Origin: Arcticibacter pallidicorallinus
GTDB taxonomy: Bacteria; Bacteroidota; Bacteroidia; Sphingobacteriales; Sphingobacteriaceae
Length of the DNA: 64,000 nt
Direction of reading: 5' to 3'
Assembly: GCF_003002875.1 (NCBI RefSeq)
Contig: NZ_PVTH01000002.1
Location: 62,001-126,000, forward strand
Shown here: positions 23,893 to 32,756 of the stretch, in pieces
How positions within the stretch are numbered: position 1 is the stretch's first letter
Layout of the letters: every line of letters starts with the position of its first letter
Position numbers and translations under genes: made by a program
The notes under the pieces: model-generated
What the model saw: only the letters and a program-made list of their open reading frames with translations
Told to the model about the DNA's origin: nothing
Databases searched by the model: none

Positions 23893-26112
23893 ATGTTCAA
23901 ACCAATTAAACTGTTTTCTACCGTATTATTAATAGTCGGCCTGCTCGTAAACGTTGCGGCGCAGGAGAGCTTACCCGTTTATCTGAATGAAGCCAAACCT
24001 ATGGAGCAGCGGATCGAAGATGCTTTGTCGCGCATGACGCTGGAGGAAAAAGTAGCCATGGTTCATGCACAGTCAAAGTTTAGCTCTGCAGGAGTTCCTC
24101 GTCTGGGCATCCCGGAAAACTGGATGACAGACGGACCTCATGGAATTCGCGCGGAAGTTTTTTGGGATGAGTGGGATCAGGCAGGATGGACGAATGATTC
24201 ATGTATTGCGTTCCCTGCTTTAACTTGTCTCGCCGCTACCTGGAATAAAGACATGTCGGCTCTTTACGGGAAAGTAATCGGGGAGGAAGCCCGTTACCGA
24301 AATAAGAATGTGTTGTTAGGTCCGGGTGTGAATATCTATCGTACACCCCTTAACGGGCGAAATTTCGAATATATGGGGGAGGATCCATTCCTTGCTTCCA
24401 AAATGGTTGTTCCTTATATTCAGGGAGTTCAATCAAGTGGTGTAGCGGCCTGTGTGAAGCACTACGCATTGAATAATCAGGAAATTGACCGGCACACGGT
24501 AAACGTTAATATTGATGATCGCACGCTTTATGAAATCTACCTTCCGGCCTTTAAAGCGGCTGTTCAGGAAGGAGGGGCATGGGCAATTATGGGTGCGTAC
24601 AATAAGTATAAAGGCCAATGGGCAGGTCAGAATCAGTTTCTGCTAAACGATATTCTTCGCGGCGAATGGAAGTTCGATGGCGTTGTGGTATCTGACTGGG
24701 GTGGTATAAACGATACCAAGCAAGCCATCTATCATGGCTTAGATATGGAATTCGGTTCCTGGACCGATGGTCTTTCAAAAGGTGCATCCAATGCTTACGA
24801 TAACTACTATCTCGCTGATCCTTTTCTTAAGTTGATAAGGTCGGGAGAGGTTAAGGTAGAAGAAGTGGATAAGAAAGTACGCAACATTCTTCGGCTGGTG
24901 TTCCGTACGAACATGAATACAAAACGCCCATTTGGATCTTTCGGTACGGAAGAACATGCTCTTGCCGGACGTAAGATTGCACAGGATGGGATAGTACTGT
25001 TAAAAAACAACAATAATACTTTACCCATTAACTTGTCAAAAGCAAAGAAGATTGCCGTGATAGGAGAGAACGCTATTAAGGTGATGACCGTAGGTGGGGG
25101 TAGTTCTTCGTTGAAGGCAAAGTATGAGATTTCCCCATTAGACGGTATAAAGAGTCGTGTCGGAAAAGATGCTGAAGTTGTTTTCGCCAGAGGATATGTT
25201 GGCGAGAAGCCGAAGTCACAAGATGGATTGAAAACCGGCGATGTGGAAGAAACACGCTCAGCCGAGGAGCTGAGTAAGGAAGCTCTGGAATTAGCAAAAA
25301 CTGCAGACTTTGTTGTATTCGTAGGTGGCCTGAATAAAAACAATGGACAGGACAGCGAAGGCAACGATCGCAAGTCTTTGGGCCTACCCTATAGCCAGGA
25401 TAAATTGATCACTGAGCTGGCGAAAGTGAACAAGAATCTGGCCGTAGTGATGATATCGGGTAATGCGGTGGCGATGCCCTGGGTTAAGGAAGTTCCATCA
25501 ATTGTTCAGGGCTGGTACCTGGGAACAGAAGCCGGAAGCGCTCTGGCCTCTGTGCTGGTGGGTGATGTGAATCCCTCTGGCAAGCTGCCCTTTACGTTTC
25601 CTGTCAAACTCGATGATAACGGAGCTCACAAGCTAGGTGATTACCCAGGAAACGGCGAGCAGACTTACCACGAAGGAATTTTCGTAGGGTACCGTTGGGC
25701 AGATAAGCAAAACGTTAAACCGCTGTTCAGTTTCGGTCATGGTTTAAGTTATACCAGCTTCGAATATGGCAAAGTGACTGCTGATAAAAAGGACATGGCG
25801 GCGGATGGGAATATCACGTTCTCAGTTGATGTAAGGAATACAGGAAAGCGGGATGGACAGGAAGTGGTGCAGTTATACATCCATGACGTGAAGTCATCTG
25901 TTCCGCGGCCGGTTAAAGAATTGAAAGATTTTCAGAAAGTCAGCCTAAAAGCGGGTGAGACGAAGACGGTAAAGTTTACGATTGATAAGACAGCTCTGAG
26001 CTTTTTCGATGCAGCTAAACATGACTGGGTAGCGGAAGCGGGAGATTTTAAGGCTTTAATCGGAGCTTCTTCGACTGATATCAGACAGACGGTTGGCTTT
26101 AAACTGTTGTAA
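23893..26112 (+). CDS. Glycoside hydrolase family 3 beta-glucosidase (PUL 1)
   Basis: 739 residues. Signal peptide (about 1-24). The GH3 N-terminal barrel has LGIPENWMTDGPHGIR, KHYALNNQEIDRHTVN and VVVSDWGG, with predicted nucleophile D268. Then the alpha/beta sandwich domain (LPINLSKAKKIAVIGENA) and a C-terminal fibronectin III-like domain (VDVRNTGKRDGQEVVQLYI). It should release glucose from the oligosaccharides imported by SusCD in the periplasm. Last gene of PUL 1; only an A/T-rich inverted repeat (GGAAAAA/TTTTTCC near 26131-26156) follows. Confidence 0.95.
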   Translation: MFKPIKLFSTVLLIVGLLVNVAAQESLPVYLNEAKPMEQRIEDALSRMTLEEKVAMVHAQSKFSSAGVPRLGIPENWMTDGPHGIRAEVFWDEWDQAGWTNDSCIAFPALTCLAATWNKDMSALYGKVIGEEARYRNKNVLLGPGVNIYRTPLNGRNFEYMGEDPFLASKMVVPYIQGVQSSGVAACVKHYALNNQEIDRHTVNVNIDDRTLYEIYLPAFKAAVQEGGAWAIMGAYNKYKGQWAGQNQFLLNDILRGEWKFDGVVVSDWGGINDTKQAIYHGLDMEFGSWTDGLSKGASNAYDNYYLADPFLKLIRSGEVKVEEVDKKVRNILRLVFRTNMNTKRPFGSFGTEEHALAGRKIAQDGIVLLKNNNNTLPINLSKAKKIAVIGENAIKVMTVGGGSSSLKAKYEISPLDGIKSRVGKDAEVVFARGYVGEKPKSQDGLKTGDVEETRSAEELSKEALELAKTADFVVFVGGLNKNNGQDSEGNDRKSLGLPYSQDKLITELAKVNKNLAVVMISGNAVAMPWVKEVPSIVQGWYLGTEAGSALASVLVGDVNPSGKLPFTFPVKLDDNGAHKLGDYPGNGEQTYHEGIFVGYRWADKQNVKPLFSFGHGLSYTSFEYGKVTADKKDMAADGNITFSVDVRNTGKRDGQEVVQLYIHDVKSSVPRPVKELKDFQKVSLKAGETKTVKFTIDKTALSFFDAAKHDWVAEAGDFKALIGASSTDIRQTVGFKLL

Positions 26113-26204
26113 AAGCTGAGAACGGAGAGGAAAAAATAAATTTTCACTTTTTCCAGGCAAATGTGCGAATTTGTTACATTCGCGCTTACCTAAATTTTAA
26201 TCAA

Positions 26205-26507
26205 GTGAAGAAATTTTTATCTAAATCTCTAGTTGCAGTATTGTTATGCTGCACATTCAGTTCATGCGCAACTATTTTTGGCGGGCCTGTCACTCAGGCA
26301 CAGAGAACGAAGCCTTTGCCGGGAGAAGCTTCACGACCGATAAGGGCAGTTGCATTAATTGCGGATATTCTTCTTTTCTGGCCTGGTGCTGTTGTTGATT
26401 TTGCTACGGGAGCCATCTACAAGCCTGACGGTGCGGCAAAGATTCAGAAGAGTGACGAGAAGAAAGAGAGTTCAGCTAGCGCAGGTGCTAGTAATAATCT
26501 GAATTGA
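26205..26507 (+). CDS. Small YceK-like lipoprotein of unknown function
   Basis: 100 residues from a GTG at 26205, chosen because it leaves a normal lipoprotein signal peptide (MKKFLSKSLVAVLLCCTFSSC) with lipid Cys at 21; an upstream ATG at 26163 would prepend 14 residues and spoil the signal. The mature part CATIFGGPVTQAQRTKPLPG is followed by a hydrophobic stretch (AVALIADILLFWPGAVVDFATGAIYKP), which resembles small lipoproteins of the YceK/DUF1375 kind. A Lys/Glu/Ser/Ala tail ends it. A terminator lies 12 bp downstream. Function unknown. Confidence 0.75.
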   Translation: MKKFLSKSLVAVLLCCTFSSCATIFGGPVTQAQRTKPLPGEASRPIRAVALIADILLFWPGAVVDFATGAIYKPDGAAKIQKSDEKKESSASAGASNNLN

Positions 26508-26518
26508 TTATTAATGAA

Positions 26519-26546
26519 AGGCCGGGTTACTCCCGGTCTTTTTTGT
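26519..26546 (+). terminator. Rho-independent terminator after the small lipoprotein gene
   Basis: GGCCGGG TTACT CCCGGTC type stem (7 bp with one G-U pair) followed by TTTTTT, starting 12 bp after the stop codon. Confidence 0.85.
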
Positions 26547-26667
26547 GAGGATGCTGCGTTTTTATTTGTGATGTGTGCCGTTCCAATTGGCGGACTTATA
26601 AAAAGTTTCGATCTTCGGCGAAACACTAATTAGGGGAATCATGCGTTTCCATGTATATTTATTTATA

Positions 26668-27804
26668 ATGAAGAAATCACTATTTACGGTATTGGCATTA
26701 TCGCCGCTCATGCTATTTGCTCAGGATACGCCATATAAAATTAGGGGCAAAGTGGGTTCGTTCAACTCACCAGCTAAAGTGTACCTGATATATCAGAACG
26801 GCGCGGCTTCCGTAACGGACTCAGCTGTAGTTAGTAATGGTAATTTTAGCTTTCAGGGAGCTATCTCTGAACCAAGTTCGGGTGTTATGATTATGGATCC
26901 AAAAGGTGTGGGGCTGGATTCTTTAAAATCAACCTCACAGCCTGATGTGCTTATGATCTATGTTGATAAGGGAGAATATGCTATTGAGGGCAAAGACTCT
27001 TTATCTACTGCCTCGATCAAAGGAAGTAAGGCGAATACCGAAAATAAAATCCTGAATGGGAGGCTCAAGGATTTGTCTGCCCAGTTCAGGGCGCTTGACG
27101 CGGAGTACCAGGCCGCATCAGCAGAGCAGAAGGGTTCACAGGAATTTGTTGGCGGTTTGCAGGGGAGGCTGGAGAAGTTGCAGGTGAGGCAAAAGGAGAT
27201 ACTGACACAATTCGTCAAAGAGAATCCGGAAAGTTACGTGAGCGTGAATTCTATTTTGTCTATCGCCGGTCGTGATCCGCAGTTTGGCGAAATCGATCCA
27301 TTGGTTAAGTCGCTCAGCCCTGCTCTGCAAAAGGCCTCTGCTTTACAGCCTTTGTTAATGGGTATGGAGGCGTCGAAGAAGACATCTGTAGGTGCTATGG
27401 CAATGGATTTTACTCAGAATGACCCCAACGGAAAACCAGTGAAGCTGTCTGATTTTAAAGGTAAATATGTATTGCTTGATTTTTGGGCTTCGTGGTGTGG
27501 TCCCTGCAGGGATGAAAACCCCAACGTAGTGCAGGCATATAACAAATTTAAGGACAAGAACTTTACGGTACTGGGCGTCTCATTGGATCGCCAGAATCAG
27601 CGTGATGCGTGGTTAAAGGCGGTAAAGGATGACGGCTTAACCTGGACACAGGTTTCAGATCTGAAATTCTGGAATAATGAGGTTGCCAGAATGTATAATA
27701 TTCGTTCGATTCCTCAGAATTATCTAATTGATCCAAGCGGAAAGATCGTTGCTGTGAATCTTCGTGGTGCTGCTCTTGAACAAAAGCTTGCTGAAATTTT
27801 GTAA
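26668..27804 (+). CDS. TlpA/ResA-like thioredoxin with DUF4369 domain
   Basis: 378 residues from ATG 26668, which places a signal peptide (MKKSLFTVLALSPLMLFAQ) at the N-terminus; the upstream ATG at 26641 adds 9 residues before it. Residues ~22-120 are the beta-rich DUF4369 domain, residues ~125-230 a helical linker, and the rest is a thioredoxin fold with the redox motif WASWCGPCRDE (C277, C280) and a cis-Pro (RSIPQNYLI). It is a periplasmic disulfide reductase or oxidase of the TlpA group, common in many copies in Sphingobacteriaceae. The partner is unknown. A long bidirectional terminator follows. Confidence 0.92.
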   Translation: MKKSLFTVLALSPLMLFAQDTPYKIRGKVGSFNSPAKVYLIYQNGAASVTDSAVVSNGNFSFQGAISEPSSGVMIMDPKGVGLDSLKSTSQPDVLMIYVDKGEYAIEGKDSLSTASIKGSKANTENKILNGRLKDLSAQFRALDAEYQAASAEQKGSQEFVGGLQGRLEKLQVRQKEILTQFVKENPESYVSVNSILSIAGRDPQFGEIDPLVKSLSPALQKASALQPLLMGMEASKKTSVGAMAMDFTQNDPNGKPVKLSDFKGKYVLLDFWASWCGPCRDENPNVVQAYNKFKDKNFTVLGVSLDRQNQRDAWLKAVKDDGLTWTQVSDLKFWNNEVARMYNIRSIPQNYLIDPSGKIVAVNLRGAALEQKLAEIL

Positions 27805-27815
27805 GGGGGATATAA

Positions 27816-27863
27816 AAAAAGAGGGAGGGGGCTAATTTAGATATTAGTCCCCTCCCTCTTTTT
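27816..27863. terminator. Bidirectional terminator between TlpA-like gene and purD
   Basis: Left 27816-27830 and right 27849-27863 (AAAAAGAGGGAGGGG and its complement) are perfect. The stem extends inward by one G-T pair and CTAAT/ATTAG, leaving a 6-nt loop. T-runs are available in both directions for the convergent genes. Confidence 0.88.
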
Positions 27864-27878
27864 AAGGGTTTTGGCTTA

Positions 27879-29153
27879 TCAGATCAGGTCGAATCCGATA
27901 TCTGCACGGAAGTAACGGCCATCAAAATAAATCCTGCCTGCGTCTGCGACGGCCTGCTGTACTGCATCAAACAAGTTGTCTTGTAGTGATGTGATAGCCA
28001 GAACACGTCCGCCGGAGGTTTTTACCAGACTATCTTCAAGTACAGTGCCGGCATGAAATGGGAGTGAATCCCTCAGGTTCTCGATTCCGGAGATCGTCTT
28101 GCCTTTCATGTATTCTCCGGGATAACCGCCGGAAACCAGCATAACTGTTGCCGCAGTCTTATCTGAAATCTTCAGTTCCTTCTCCGCAAGATTTTCGTTC
28201 GCGACCCCGAGCAGCAAATCAAGAAAATCGCTTTCAATTCTTGGGATAACGCTTTCCGTTTCCGGATCACCCATGCGTACGTTATATTCAATCACGTATG
28301 GTTCGCCATCTGTATTCATTAATCCGATAAAAATAAAGCCTTTATATGGGATCTGATCGATCTTTAGTCCGTTGATCGTCGGACGGATAATATCGTTTTC
28401 CACTTTGTCCATGAACGCCTTGTCAGCGAAAGGAACCGGGGAGATAGATCCCATACCACCCGTGTTCAGGCCAGTGTCTCCTTCTCCGATGCGCTTGTAG
28501 TCTTTCGCTTCGGGCAGAATCTTATACGAGTGTCCGTCTGTTAAAACGAAAACAGACAGTTCGATTCCTGTTAAAAATTCTTCAATGACCACTTTGCTGC
28601 TTGCTTCGCCAAATTTGGCATCCTGAAGCATGGCGATTAACTCTGCCTGCGCTTCTTCGGTAGTCTGGCAGATCAATACACCTTTTCCTGCGGCTAATCC
28701 GTCTGCTTTTAATACGACGGGAAGCTTATGTGTCTCGAGGTATGAAAGGCCTTCATTAAGTGTATTAATTGTGAAGGATGCAGAAGCTGCAGTTGGGATG
28801 AAGTGGCGACGCATGAAAGCTTTTGAGTATTCTTTGCTGCCTTCGAGTTTAGCTCCTTCCTGGCGGGGGCCAATTACCGGAATGCTTTTCAAATCTTCAT
28901 CCGCGAGGAAAAAATCATGAATTCCTTTTACGAGGGGCTCTTCGGGGCCGACTACAACCAGGTTTATGTTATTATCCAGAACGAAACGGCGTACCCCTTT
29001 GAAGTCCGTTGGGTTCAAATTAACATTCTGACCGAATGCAGCAGTTCCGGCATTTCCCGGAGCTATGAATAATTCGTTGCAGAGGGGACTCTGAGTTATT
29101 TTCCAGGCAAAAGCACTTTCCCTTCCGCCTGAACCAAGTAAAAGAATGTTCAT
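27879..29153 (-). CDS. purD: Phosphoribosylamine-glycine ligase (GAR synthetase)
   Basis: 424 residues. PurD joins glycine to phosphoribosylamine with ATP, the second step of purine synthesis. N-terminal MNILLLGSGGRESAFAWKI, then the ATP-grasp domain (LPVVLKADGLAAGKGVLIC, GGMGSISPVPF, YNVRMGDPETE) and the C-terminal domain (GGRVLAITSLQDN). Length matches E. coli PurD (429). No other pur genes adjoin it. The gap upstream carries the control region of the second SusCD pair on the other strand. Confidence 0.96.
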   Translation of the reverse strand: MNILLLGSGGRESAFAWKITQSPLCNELFIAPGNAGTAAFGQNVNLNPTDFKGVRRFVLDNNINLVVVGPEEPLVKGIHDFFLADEDLKSIPVIGPRQEGAKLEGSKEYSKAFMRRHFIPTAASASFTINTLNEGLSYLETHKLPVVLKADGLAAGKGVLICQTTEEAQAELIAMLQDAKFGEASSKVVIEEFLTGIELSVFVLTDGHSYKILPEAKDYKRIGEGDTGLNTGGMGSISPVPFADKAFMDKVENDIIRPTINGLKIDQIPYKGFIFIGLMNTDGEPYVIEYNVRMGDPETESVIPRIESDFLDLLLGVANENLAEKELKISDKTAATVMLVSGGYPGEYMKGKTISGIENLRDSLPFHAGTVLEDSLVKTSGGRVLAITSLQDNLFDAVQQAVADAGRIYFDGRYFRADIGFDLI

Positions 29154-29363
29154 GTAGCAAAGATATAGGAAATGAGGAAAGTATGAAGCGGTTTATGATG
29201 ATGGGGGATGATATGCACTTAGAAGCATTGATTTAATTTTCATATTAGAACGCCCGGGTAGTTGTTATTGGAGAAATTGACGATTTTGTGTATGCATAAT
29301 TTAGAGAATGAGAGTCTTTGGGGTGTGAGGATAAAGGAGCTGTTTTTTTTTGTAACTATTTGA

Positions 29364-29377
29364 TGCAATCGGTTGCA
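29364..29377. promoter_or_regulatory. LacI/PurR-type operator-like palindrome overlapping the -33 box
   Basis: TGCAATCGGTTGCA fits the LacI-family operator pattern TGNAANCGNTTNCA at every fixed position. It covers the -33 TTG (29373-29375) of the promoter, the right place for repression. The repressor is not in this window. Confidence 0.55.
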
Positions 29378-29402
29378 ATTATTTGTTTTATTATTATGTT
29401 TG
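29373..29402 (+). promoter_or_regulatory. Promoter of the second susC/susD pair
   Basis: TTG at 29373-29375 (-33), a 19-bp spacer, and TATGTTTG at 29395-29402 matching the -7 TAnnTTTG. Both elements and the spacing agree with the Bacteroidota housekeeping sigma consensus. Confidence 0.65.
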
Positions 29403-29473
29403 CTCTAACCAAAAATACAGTCGTAAGAATTTTACCTATATAAACTTTAACCAGCAAAGACCAATAACATCTA

Positions 29474-29489
29474 ATGCAAACGTTCGCAT
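29474..29489. promoter_or_regulatory. Second LacI-type operator-like palindrome in the leader
   Basis: ATGCAAACGTTCGCAT is a 16-bp palindrome with one mismatched pair, AACGTT at its centre; it matches TGNAANCGNTTNCA except for one base. Centre-to-centre distance to the first site is 111 bp. It could bind the same repressor as roadblock or loop partner. Confidence 0.5.
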
Positions 29490-29628
29490 AAACAACTTAA
29501 CCATAAATTCGCTTACTTATTAACCAATAAACTATGCAAGAAGAAATACCTATCCTGCTTTCAAAAGAATTGAGCAATCGATTTCTAACAACCAAGAATT
29601 AGTTCCCAAACAACCATGAAATTCCATT

Positions 29629-32600
29629 ATGAAAAGAATTAGACTTTCTAAGAACTGGGGCGGAGTATTCCTCCTGCTTGTTCTGCCTCTATTAACATTC
29701 GCGCAGAATGTTACTGTCACTGGTAAGGTTACCGATGAAAAAGGTGAAACTTTACCTGGTGCAAGCGTTAAAGCCAGATCAGGAACTGGCTCAACATCGA
29801 CTGATGTAAACGGTGCTTTCAGGCTTTCCGTTCCAGCAAATGAAACTACTATTGTAGTGACATTTATGGGATACCAGGAAAAGCAAGTATCTATTGCGGG
29901 TAATAAGACCAATCTGAATATCGCCATGGTGCCATCATCCCAGGATCTGGAAGAGGTCGTGGTGATCGGTTATGGTACACAGCGCGCGGAAGCGGTAACG
30001 GGTTCGGTAGCTTCAATACGGGGAGATGCTGTAAGAGAAGTGCCTTCAGCTAACATTACCCAGGCGCTGCAAGGACGTCTTCCTGGCGTAGATATGACGC
30101 AGACATCCAGCAGGCCTGGTGCTGGGATGCAAATCAGAATTCGTGGAACGCGCTCCCTGAATGCGGATCCAAACTCCGGACAGGATGCCCCCTTTGTGGT
30201 ATTAGATGGAATTCCGTTTTCTGGTTCTATCAATGATATCGATCCTAACAGCATTAAGAGCGTTGATATCCTTAAGGATGCGTCAGCAACAGCTATTTAT
30301 GGCTCACGCGGTGCAAACGGTGTTATCCTCGTGACTACAAACAGAGGACAAAAGGGACAAGATGCAAAAGTATCGTATAACTCGTTCTACGGCTTTAAAA
30401 ATGTGTTCTCCCAATTCCCAATGATGAACGGACCGGAGTTTGCTGCATTGAGGACTTATGCTACCCAAACGCAAAAGGAACTTGGTATAGGTTCTTTCGC
30501 TCCTTCCGAGGATGAACTGGAGAATGCGAATACAAACTGGCAAGATTTGCTTTACCGCACAGCCAAGACCATGAGTCATGATGTGAACCTTTCAAAAGGT
30601 TCTGAAAAAGGAAACTTCTCCGTAGGGGTTGGTTACTATCGTGATGAATCTGTACTTCCGACCAATGACTTCAGCCGATACTCCTTCCGCGCAGCTGTGG
30701 ATCAGGAGGCAGGAAAGTATTTTCGTTTCGGACTTACATCCAACAACAGTTATACAGTTACAGAGGGTAACCAGGTGGGTGTAGGGGATGCTCTGGGAGC
30801 TTCTCCGCTAGCTTCACCCTATGATGCCGATGGTAACCTGAAGCGTTCTACTTTCGCTTCTCAGGATCCTTACAAGGTGTGGACCAAGGAATCGATCGAG
30901 GCTGTAAAGGATAGCTGGCTTAGCGAGTCGAAGGGTTTGGGTTCATATAATAACATGTATGGAGAAGTCCAAGTTCCATGGGTTCAGGGTTTAAAGGCGC
31001 GTGTAAATTTAGGCCTTAATATTCGTCAGACTACTGGAGGTAATTTTACTGGAAGAGGAGTGACAAGCCCTACCAACCCCAATGAATTGTCATCTGCCGG
31101 AATAAATAATTCGACCATGACAGACTGGGCGATTGAAAACCTACTTACTTATGACCGTAAGTTTGGTAAGCATGAGTTTAACGCTGTCGGCTTGTACTCT
31201 GCTCAGGAAAATACTTTCTATCGTTCAGATATTTCTGTAACGGATATTACTGCAGAGCATTTCCAATATTTCAATTTAGGACAGGCGCAAGGAAACATCA
31301 CTATCAATCCAAATAATCAAGGACATACAGTATGGGGCTTACAGTCCTGGATGGGACGTCTGATGTACAACTTTGATAATCGTTACATGTTAGCGGCAAC
31401 CTTGCGTGCAGACGGTTCTTCAAGGCTTGCACCGGGACATAAATGGCATACTTATCCAGCTGTATCGGCAGGATGGAACATTGCGCAGGAGTCCTTTATG
31501 GAAAACCTTACTCAGATCAGCCAGTTAAAGCTTCGTGTCGGTTATGGTGTTACCTCCAACCAGGCCGTTGCGCCTTATGCAACGCTTGGCAGACTTGCTA
31601 CCCGCTTTTATAACTTCGGTGATAACGGAGAGGATAGCTACGACACGGGTTATATCATTTCTGAGCTTCCCAATGAACAATTGGGCTGGGAGTTTACCAA
31701 TACCTGGAATTTTGGATTGGACTTTGGATTATTCGGCGGACGTTTAAGCGGTACCGTGGAATATTATAAGCAGCACACTAAAGATATTCTTTTGAGAGTT
31801 GATCTACCTCCTACAACAGGAGTAGGTAATTTTACAAGCAATATAGGTGAGACTGAAAACAAGGGCTTCGAACTATCACTTAACGGGACTATCATCGACA
31901 ACCCTAAAGGTTTTAGATGGGAAGCCGGGTTTAATATTTACCTGAACCGAAACAAACTATTGGCTCTGACATCAGGCGCAGACAGGAATGAAGGTAACTG
32001 GTGGTTTGTTGGACACCCTATAAATGTAATCTATGATTACGAAAGACAAGGCCTTTGGCAAGCAGAAGATCCGCACTTGAAGGTTCTTGAACCCGGTGGA
32101 AACGTGGGAATGATCAAAGTGAAGTATACTGGCGAATATGACGATAACGGAGTTCCGGTAAGAGCAATTGGTGCAGCTGACAGGCAGATTATTGATTTCG
32201 ACCCTAAATTCCAGGGAGGCTTTAATACACGTCTATCTTACAAAGGTTTCGATTTGAGTATGGTAGCAGCGTTCCGTAACGGTGGTACCCTTATTTCTAC
32301 TCTTCATGGCGGTACAAGTTACCTTAACTTGCTTAACGGACGTCATAACAACGTTAATGTGGATTATTGGACACCGGAAAACACTGACGCCAAATATCCA
32401 AGACCAGGAGGAATCACTGCTGCAGATAACCCGAAATACATGAGTACCATGAGCTATTTCGACGCGTCTTATCTGAAGATCAGAACAATTTCCTTAGGTT
32501 ATAACCTTAGTGGAAAGTGGATGGAAAGTGCAGGAATTGGTCAGGCAAGAATATATTTCACAGCTCAAAATCCATTTGTTCTGTTCTCTCCATATTACAA

Positions 32601-32745
32601 AGAAACAGGTATGGATCCGGAAGCCAACTCATATGGAAACCAAAACCAGGCAGTGACTACTCAAATCGTACAGCGCCTTCCAGTAGTCGGAACTAACGTT
32701 CCATCTACCCGGAACTATTTGCTTGGAATTAATTTCACTTTTTAA
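29629..32745 (+). CDS. SusC/RagA TonB-linked outer membrane transporter (pair 2)
   Basis: 1038 residues. Signal peptide (LLVLPLLTFAQ), carboxypeptidase-regulatory-like domain (about 28-105, VTGKVTDEKGETLPGASVK), TonB-box-like EEVVVIGYG, plug (ITQALQGRLPGVDM, VVLDGIPFSG, AIYGSRGANGVILV) and the C-terminal barrel ending NYLLGINFTF. It imports an unknown nutrient together with the SusD 11 bp downstream. Unlike PUL 1, no glycoside hydrolase is linked, so the substrate cannot be guessed. LacI-type sites upstream suggest sugar-responsive repression. Confidence 0.95.
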   Translation: MKRIRLSKNWGGVFLLLVLPLLTFAQNVTVTGKVTDEKGETLPGASVKARSGTGSTSTDVNGAFRLSVPANETTIVVTFMGYQEKQVSIAGNKTNLNIAMVPSSQDLEEVVVIGYGTQRAEAVTGSVASIRGDAVREVPSANITQALQGRLPGVDMTQTSSRPGAGMQIRIRGTRSLNADPNSGQDAPFVVLDGIPFSGSINDIDPNSIKSVDILKDASATAIYGSRGANGVILVTTNRGQKGQDAKVSYNSFYGFKNVFSQFPMMNGPEFAALRTYATQTQKELGIGSFAPSEDELENANTNWQDLLYRTAKTMSHDVNLSKGSEKGNFSVGVGYYRDESVLPTNDFSRYSFRAAVDQEAGKYFRFGLTSNNSYTVTEGNQVGVGDALGASPLASPYDADGNLKRSTFASQDPYKVWTKESIEAVKDSWLSESKGLGSYNNMYGEVQVPWVQGLKARVNLGLNIRQTTGGNFTGRGVTSPTNPNELSSAGINNSTMTDWAIENLLTYDRKFGKHEFNAVGLYSAQENTFYRSDISVTDITAEHFQYFNLGQAQGNITINPNNQGHTVWGLQSWMGRLMYNFDNRYMLAATLRADGSSRLAPGHKWHTYPAVSAGWNIAQESFMENLTQISQLKLRVGYGVTSNQAVAPYATLGRLATRFYNFGDNGEDSYDTGYIISELPNEQLGWEFTNTWNFGLDFGLFGGRLSGTVEYYKQHTKDILLRVDLPPTTGVGNFTSNIGETENKGFELSLNGTIIDNPKGFRWEAGFNIYLNRNKLLALTSGADRNEGNWWFVGHPINVIYDYERQGLWQAEDPHLKVLEPGGNVGMIKVKYTGEYDDNGVPVRAIGAADRQIIDFDPKFQGGFNTRLSYKGFDLSMVAAFRNGGTLISTLHGGTSYLNLLNGRHNNVNVDYWTPENTDAKYPRPGGITAADNPKYMSTMSYFDASYLKIRTISLGYNLSGKWMESAGIGQARIYFTAQNPFVLFSPYYKETGMDPEANSYGNQNQAVTTQIVQRLPVVGTNVPSTRNYLLGINFTF

Positions 32746-32756
32746 AATTATTAGTT

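Larger units (their letters stand above)
29154..29628 (+). promoter_or_regulatory. Long AT-rich control region upstream of second susC
   Basis: 475 bp with no ORF that looks real. It holds a promoter (29373-29402), two LacI-type palindromes (29364-29377 and 29474-29489) and a leader of about 220 nt after the predicted start point. The half nearest purD (29154-29340) shows nothing recognisable. Confidence 0.6.

Noticed and set aside
24807-25373. 188-codon reading frame on the minus strand
   Set aside because: It lies wholly inside the GH3 gene, has low-complexity Ser/Pro/Leu composition and matches no family.
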